Shown here in pieces: positions 61,907-64,000 of a DNA stretch of 64,000 nt. The stretch comes from Synechococcus sp. PROS-7-1. Lineage in GTDB: Bacteria > Cyanobacteriota > Cyanobacteriia > PCC-6307 > Cyanobiaceae. A program made the position numbers and the translations under genes. The stretch spans positions 888,572 to 952,571 of the forward strand of contig NZ_CP047945.1 in NCBI RefSeq assembly GCF_014279795.1, in the 5' to 3' direction. Within the stretch, counting starts at the first letter, position 1, and every line of letters begins with the position of its first letter. The notes beneath the pieces were generated by a model, which saw only the letters and a list, made by a program, of their open reading frames with translations, had not been told where the DNA came from and searched no databases.

Positions 61907-62356
61907 ATGGAGTTCACCCTTGAGCAGCTCTCCCCCGACAACGTCACGTCGCTGTTCGATGGAGCCTTCTACAAGGCCGAGACCAACCGGGTTCGCAACC
62001 AGGATGATCAAACAGATGTGGCCGTGACCACCACGGTCTGGTCGGATGGACGTCCTGTGCAGGTGTATGCCAGCCCAACCGATCAGGTGTTCGTCTTCCG
62101 TTACAGCGCCAATTACGGAGAGGCGACGGAGGCCCAAGTGCTCAGGGCTTGCAATCTGATCGATGAATTCCCCGTCCACGCCCGTGCGGAGAAGGACGAG
62201 GGTGGTGCCTGGGTGATCACCTTTATCTATAAGCACATCGTGCCGGAGGGGGTGGGCCTTGGTGCTCGGGAAATCGTCGGTGTGTTCCGGGTGTTCGAGA
62301 AACTGCTCACGGCCCATATGCAGAACTTTCACGCTCTGGTGATGCAGGCGGAGTGA
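61907..62356 (+). CDS. YbjN-domain protein
   Basis: 149 residues. LDGAFYKAETNRVRNQDDQT-type strands, PVQVYASPTDQVFVFRYSAN, then ACNLIDEFPVHARAEKDEGG and FRVFEKLLTAHMQNFHALVM fit the YbjN / type III secretion chaperone-like fold. A chaperone or regulatory role is suggested by the fold only. Its 3' end overlaps the convergent gene by 50 bases. Confidence 0.75.
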   Translation: MEFTLEQLSPDNVTSLFDGAFYKAETNRVRNQDDQTDVAVTTTVWSDGRPVQVYASPTDQVFVFRYSANYGEATEAQVLRACNLIDEFPVHARAEKDEGGAWVITFIYKHIVPEGVGLGAREIVGVFRVFEKLLTAHMQNFHALVMQAE

Positions 62357-63422
62357 TCCAGGGGTAGTCCGCCAGGATCCGCCGCAGTGAACAGAGCATG
62401 GCCAGAACGTCGTGTTGCTCCACCCGACGGCTCCGGCCCGTGTCCTGCGGATGTCCCATCCAATTCCCGAAGGTGCGCACTTGGTGCATGCAGCTCAGCA
62501 GCCAGGGGTCCAGCCCCAGGCTGCGCAACTGCTGAATACCGCTGTTGAGGCCTCGCTGCTGGTGGTCTCCGCACTGATGCAGGCAGTGCGCCACCAGACG
62601 CTCCAGCAGCCGGCGGGAATGCAGCCCCAGGGAGATCGGTGAGACCTGGTCGCTTTGGAGAAGCTGGATCAGTTCCGTGAGGTCCGCGCCAACCCGCAGT
62701 CGTTTGAGGCTGTCGTCCTCCAGAACACAGCGGCACAGATGACGCAGGCTCTCCAGGGCTGCCAGATCCTGGGGTAGTTCCACCAAGGTGTGATGGGGAT
62801 CCTTGCGCTGAATCCTGCGGTCGATGGTGGCGCCGAGCGGGCGCAGCACCTGATCATCCCGATCGAACAGGATCAGCCGGTGCAGTTCAGGCAGATGCCG
62901 GAAGGCCTGTTTGCAGATCTCCAGCAGATGGGGGTAATCAGCGGCAGCGTCAGGGCCGTTGGGATGGAGACCAAACAGTGGAGCGGCCACGGTGCGGCAG
63001 TGGATCCCCTGCATCGGCAGGATGGCCAGCAGGGAGAACAGACGGTTGAACGCTGTCCAGGGTTGATCCCGCTCCTGTTCATGGCCCAGACCTCCCGCCA
63101 CCACCGCCACCCGCTGAAAGTGGCTGTTCACCGGGCGGCCCCCCTGTCCTGCAGGGACCGGGTGCAGGGTCAGTTCAGCGCTGACCCAGCTGTTCACCAG
63201 GCTTCCGCTGAGATCCACGGCACGTTGTGTGCTCTGAAGCCTGAGCCCGTAGTCCCGTTGCAGTCGGGTGAGGAAGGCATCCGGTGCGGCGCCATTCGTC
63301 AGGCCTTCAGACGACACCGCCAGGAGATCGGCCTCGATTCCCAGACCGGCAAAGGCACCGGCGCGAAGCTCCAGGTTGCGCGTGCCGCTACTGGTCTCGA
63401 GATCGAAGGCATTGAGCAGCAT
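62307..63422 (-). CDS. Macro-like domain and DUF4145/HEPN-like C-terminal domain protein
   Basis: 371 residues from the ATG giving MLLNAFDLETSSGTRNLELR; a longer start (63509) is possible. Residues 20-210 resemble a macro-type fold (IEADLLAVSSEGLTNGAAPD, RTVAAPLFGLHPNG and RLILFDRDDQ). The C-terminal part (SRRLLERLVAHCLHQCGD, MHQVRTFGNWMGHP and RRVEQHDVLAMLCSLRRIL) matches the DUF4145-type HEPN domain found in many defence and stress proteins. The combination suggests nucleotide or ADP-ribose sensing tied to a HEPN effector; inferred, not shown. Confidence 0.6.
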   Translation of the reverse strand: MLLNAFDLETSSGTRNLELRAGAFAGLGIEADLLAVSSEGLTNGAAPDAFLTRLQRDYGLRLQSTQRAVDLSGSLVNSWVSAELTLHPVPAGQGGRPVNSHFQRVAVVAGGLGHEQERDQPWTAFNRLFSLLAILPMQGIHCRTVAAPLFGLHPNGPDAAADYPHLLEICKQAFRHLPELHRLILFDRDDQVLRPLGATIDRRIQRKDPHHTLVELPQDLAALESLRHLCRCVLEDDSLKRLRVGADLTELIQLLQSDQVSPISLGLHSRRLLERLVAHCLHQCGDHQQRGLNSGIQQLRSLGLDPWLLSCMHQVRTFGNWMGHPQDTGRSRRVEQHDVLAMLCSLRRILADYPWITPPASPERESSAYGP

Positions 63423-63520
63423 CGCTGCGTTCCCCACATCTCGCTTCAGGATGGCGACCAAGGCGGATCGACGCCCGCAGTCCGCTACTGGCAAAGTTAT
63501 GCAGCGCATGCGTACGTGCC

Positions 63521-63766
63521 ATGGATGCCACCGATCCCCTCGACCAAGCCAAGGCCATTGCTGATGCGATCGAACGGATCGCCAATCAGCTCACCCCAGC
63601 GGTGATTCGCGCTGCGCGCAACGATGGCGAGGGACGAAACGATCTCGATCGGATCGAATATGCCTTGGGCACCATCGGCAAGGCGTTGATCCTCACCGAC
63701 TACACGATCGATGAGGAGAAAGACATGGACAAGCTTCAGGCCTTCCGGGACTCCCAACAGACCTGA
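63521..63766 (+). CDS. Small hypothetical protein
   Basis: 81 residues: MDATDPLDQAKAIADAIERI, acidic, helical, with EYALGTIGKALILTDYTIDE. No family recognised. Confidence 0.55.
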   Translation: MDATDPLDQAKAIADAIERIANQLTPAVIRAARNDGEGRNDLDRIEYALGTIGKALILTDYTIDEEKDMDKLQAFRDSQQT

Positions 63767-63808
63767 GGGGCGCAGCGGGTGTAGACCGGAAACAGACGAG
63801 GAGGAACG

Positions 63809-63958
63809 ATGAACAATCTCTTCAAACGCCCGCAGGCTCTCAACACCAAGCCCGTCTTCCGCCCACCCCTCGATCATCGCGGCGAGGATCTGGAGTATTG
63901 GACCCGTCGTTGCGCTGCTGATCCAACGGCGCCCGGGTGCAAGTTGTACGACGTCTGA
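63809..63958 (+). CDS. Small conserved-looking protein
   Basis: 49 residues: MNNLFKRPQALNTKPVFRPP, then EDLEYWTRRCAADPTAPGCK. A strong ribosome-binding site (GAGGAGG) lies 5 bases before the ATG, which supports expression. Two cysteines. Function unknown. Confidence 0.65.
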   Translation: MNNLFKRPQALNTKPVFRPPLDHRGEDLEYWTRRCAADPTAPGCKLYDV

Positions 63959-63965
63959 ATCGACC

Positions 63966-64000
63966 ATGCCCCTGATCAACGTGCGCACGTCTTTGACGTC
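63966..64000 (+). CDS. Macrophage migration inhibitory factor-like (phenylpyruvate) tautomerase, 3'-truncated by the window
   Basis: The first 11 codons are visible: MPLINVRTSLT. MPLINV with the N-terminal catalytic Pro2 is the typical start of cyanobacterial MIF-like tautomerases. The rest lies outside the window, so the call rests on the start alone. It begins 7 bases after the previous stop. Confidence 0.5.
   Translation, partial: MPLINVRTSLT

Overview
The window reads as chromosomal DNA of a marine or brackish picocyanobacterium of the Synechococcus/Cyanobium lineage. The evidence is the orange carotenoid protein with its ketolase and fluorescence recovery protein, a high-light-inducible protein, a DUF3598 lipocalin-like protein, a Nif11 peptide, a DUF4278 mini-protein, scattered HIP1 octamers (GCGATCGC), high GC in the core genes, and many tiny, densely packed genes on both strands. 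No tRNA, rRNA, CRISPR array, transposase or integrase was seen.

Layout. 0-11.7 kb: end of a thiamine-diphosphate 2-oxo-acid decarboxylase, an iron alcohol dehydrogenase and three large, probably exported proteins (DUF1254/DUF1214 with a DUF4114-like tail, a parallel beta-helix protein with the same kind of tail, and a repetitive helical protein). 11.7-18.6 kb: formaldehyde oxidation pair (S-formylglutathione hydrolase and glutathione-dependent formaldehyde dehydrogenase), small secreted proteins including an LprI-type (at 5.5 kb) and an MliC-type lysozyme-inhibitor homologue, a class A acid phosphatase and a VapBC/FitAB toxin-antitoxin pair. 18.7-38.7 kb: a defence island. It starts at rmuC, whose 3' end is followed by an EVE-HNH restriction-type gene and a second copy of the rmuC tail. 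A tight five-gene minus-strand operon follows: RecB-like/DEDD nuclease-SF1 helicase, SNF2 helicase, DUF4391, type III Mod, type III Res. Further nuclease-fold, HD and SAP-like genes come next. 38.7-46.4 kb: a RimB-RimK fusion, a VOC protein, a prolyl-oligopeptidase-family peptidase and small exported proteins. 46.4-53.2 kb: a methyltransferase, a racemase/DUF1611 (DgcN-like) pair, and a sulfide/persulfide module (ArsR repressor, persulfide dioxygenase-rhodanese, rhodanese-DUF2892, TauE exporter, DUF411). 53.8-64 kb: a NarL-type regulator, the photoprotection operon OCP-CrtW-FRP, HLIP, and many small cyanobacterial proteins, ending in the start of a MIF-like tautomerase.

The most unusual signal is a set of gene-end scars. 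Partial copies of the tails of rmuC, of the LprI-like gene and of a small secreted-protein gene, and of the 5' ends of rmuC and of the gene at 44.4 kb, lie in the same orientation kilobases from their intact partners, with accessory genes between them. Some copies differ by synonymous changes, so they look like relics of native alleles displaced when a homologous gene arrived with cargo. Two other structures are unexplained: a roughly 230-bp non-coding element present twice (53.4 and 58.9 kb) and a family of intergenic palindromes, concentrated around the defence island and also found upstream of the NarL-type regulator.
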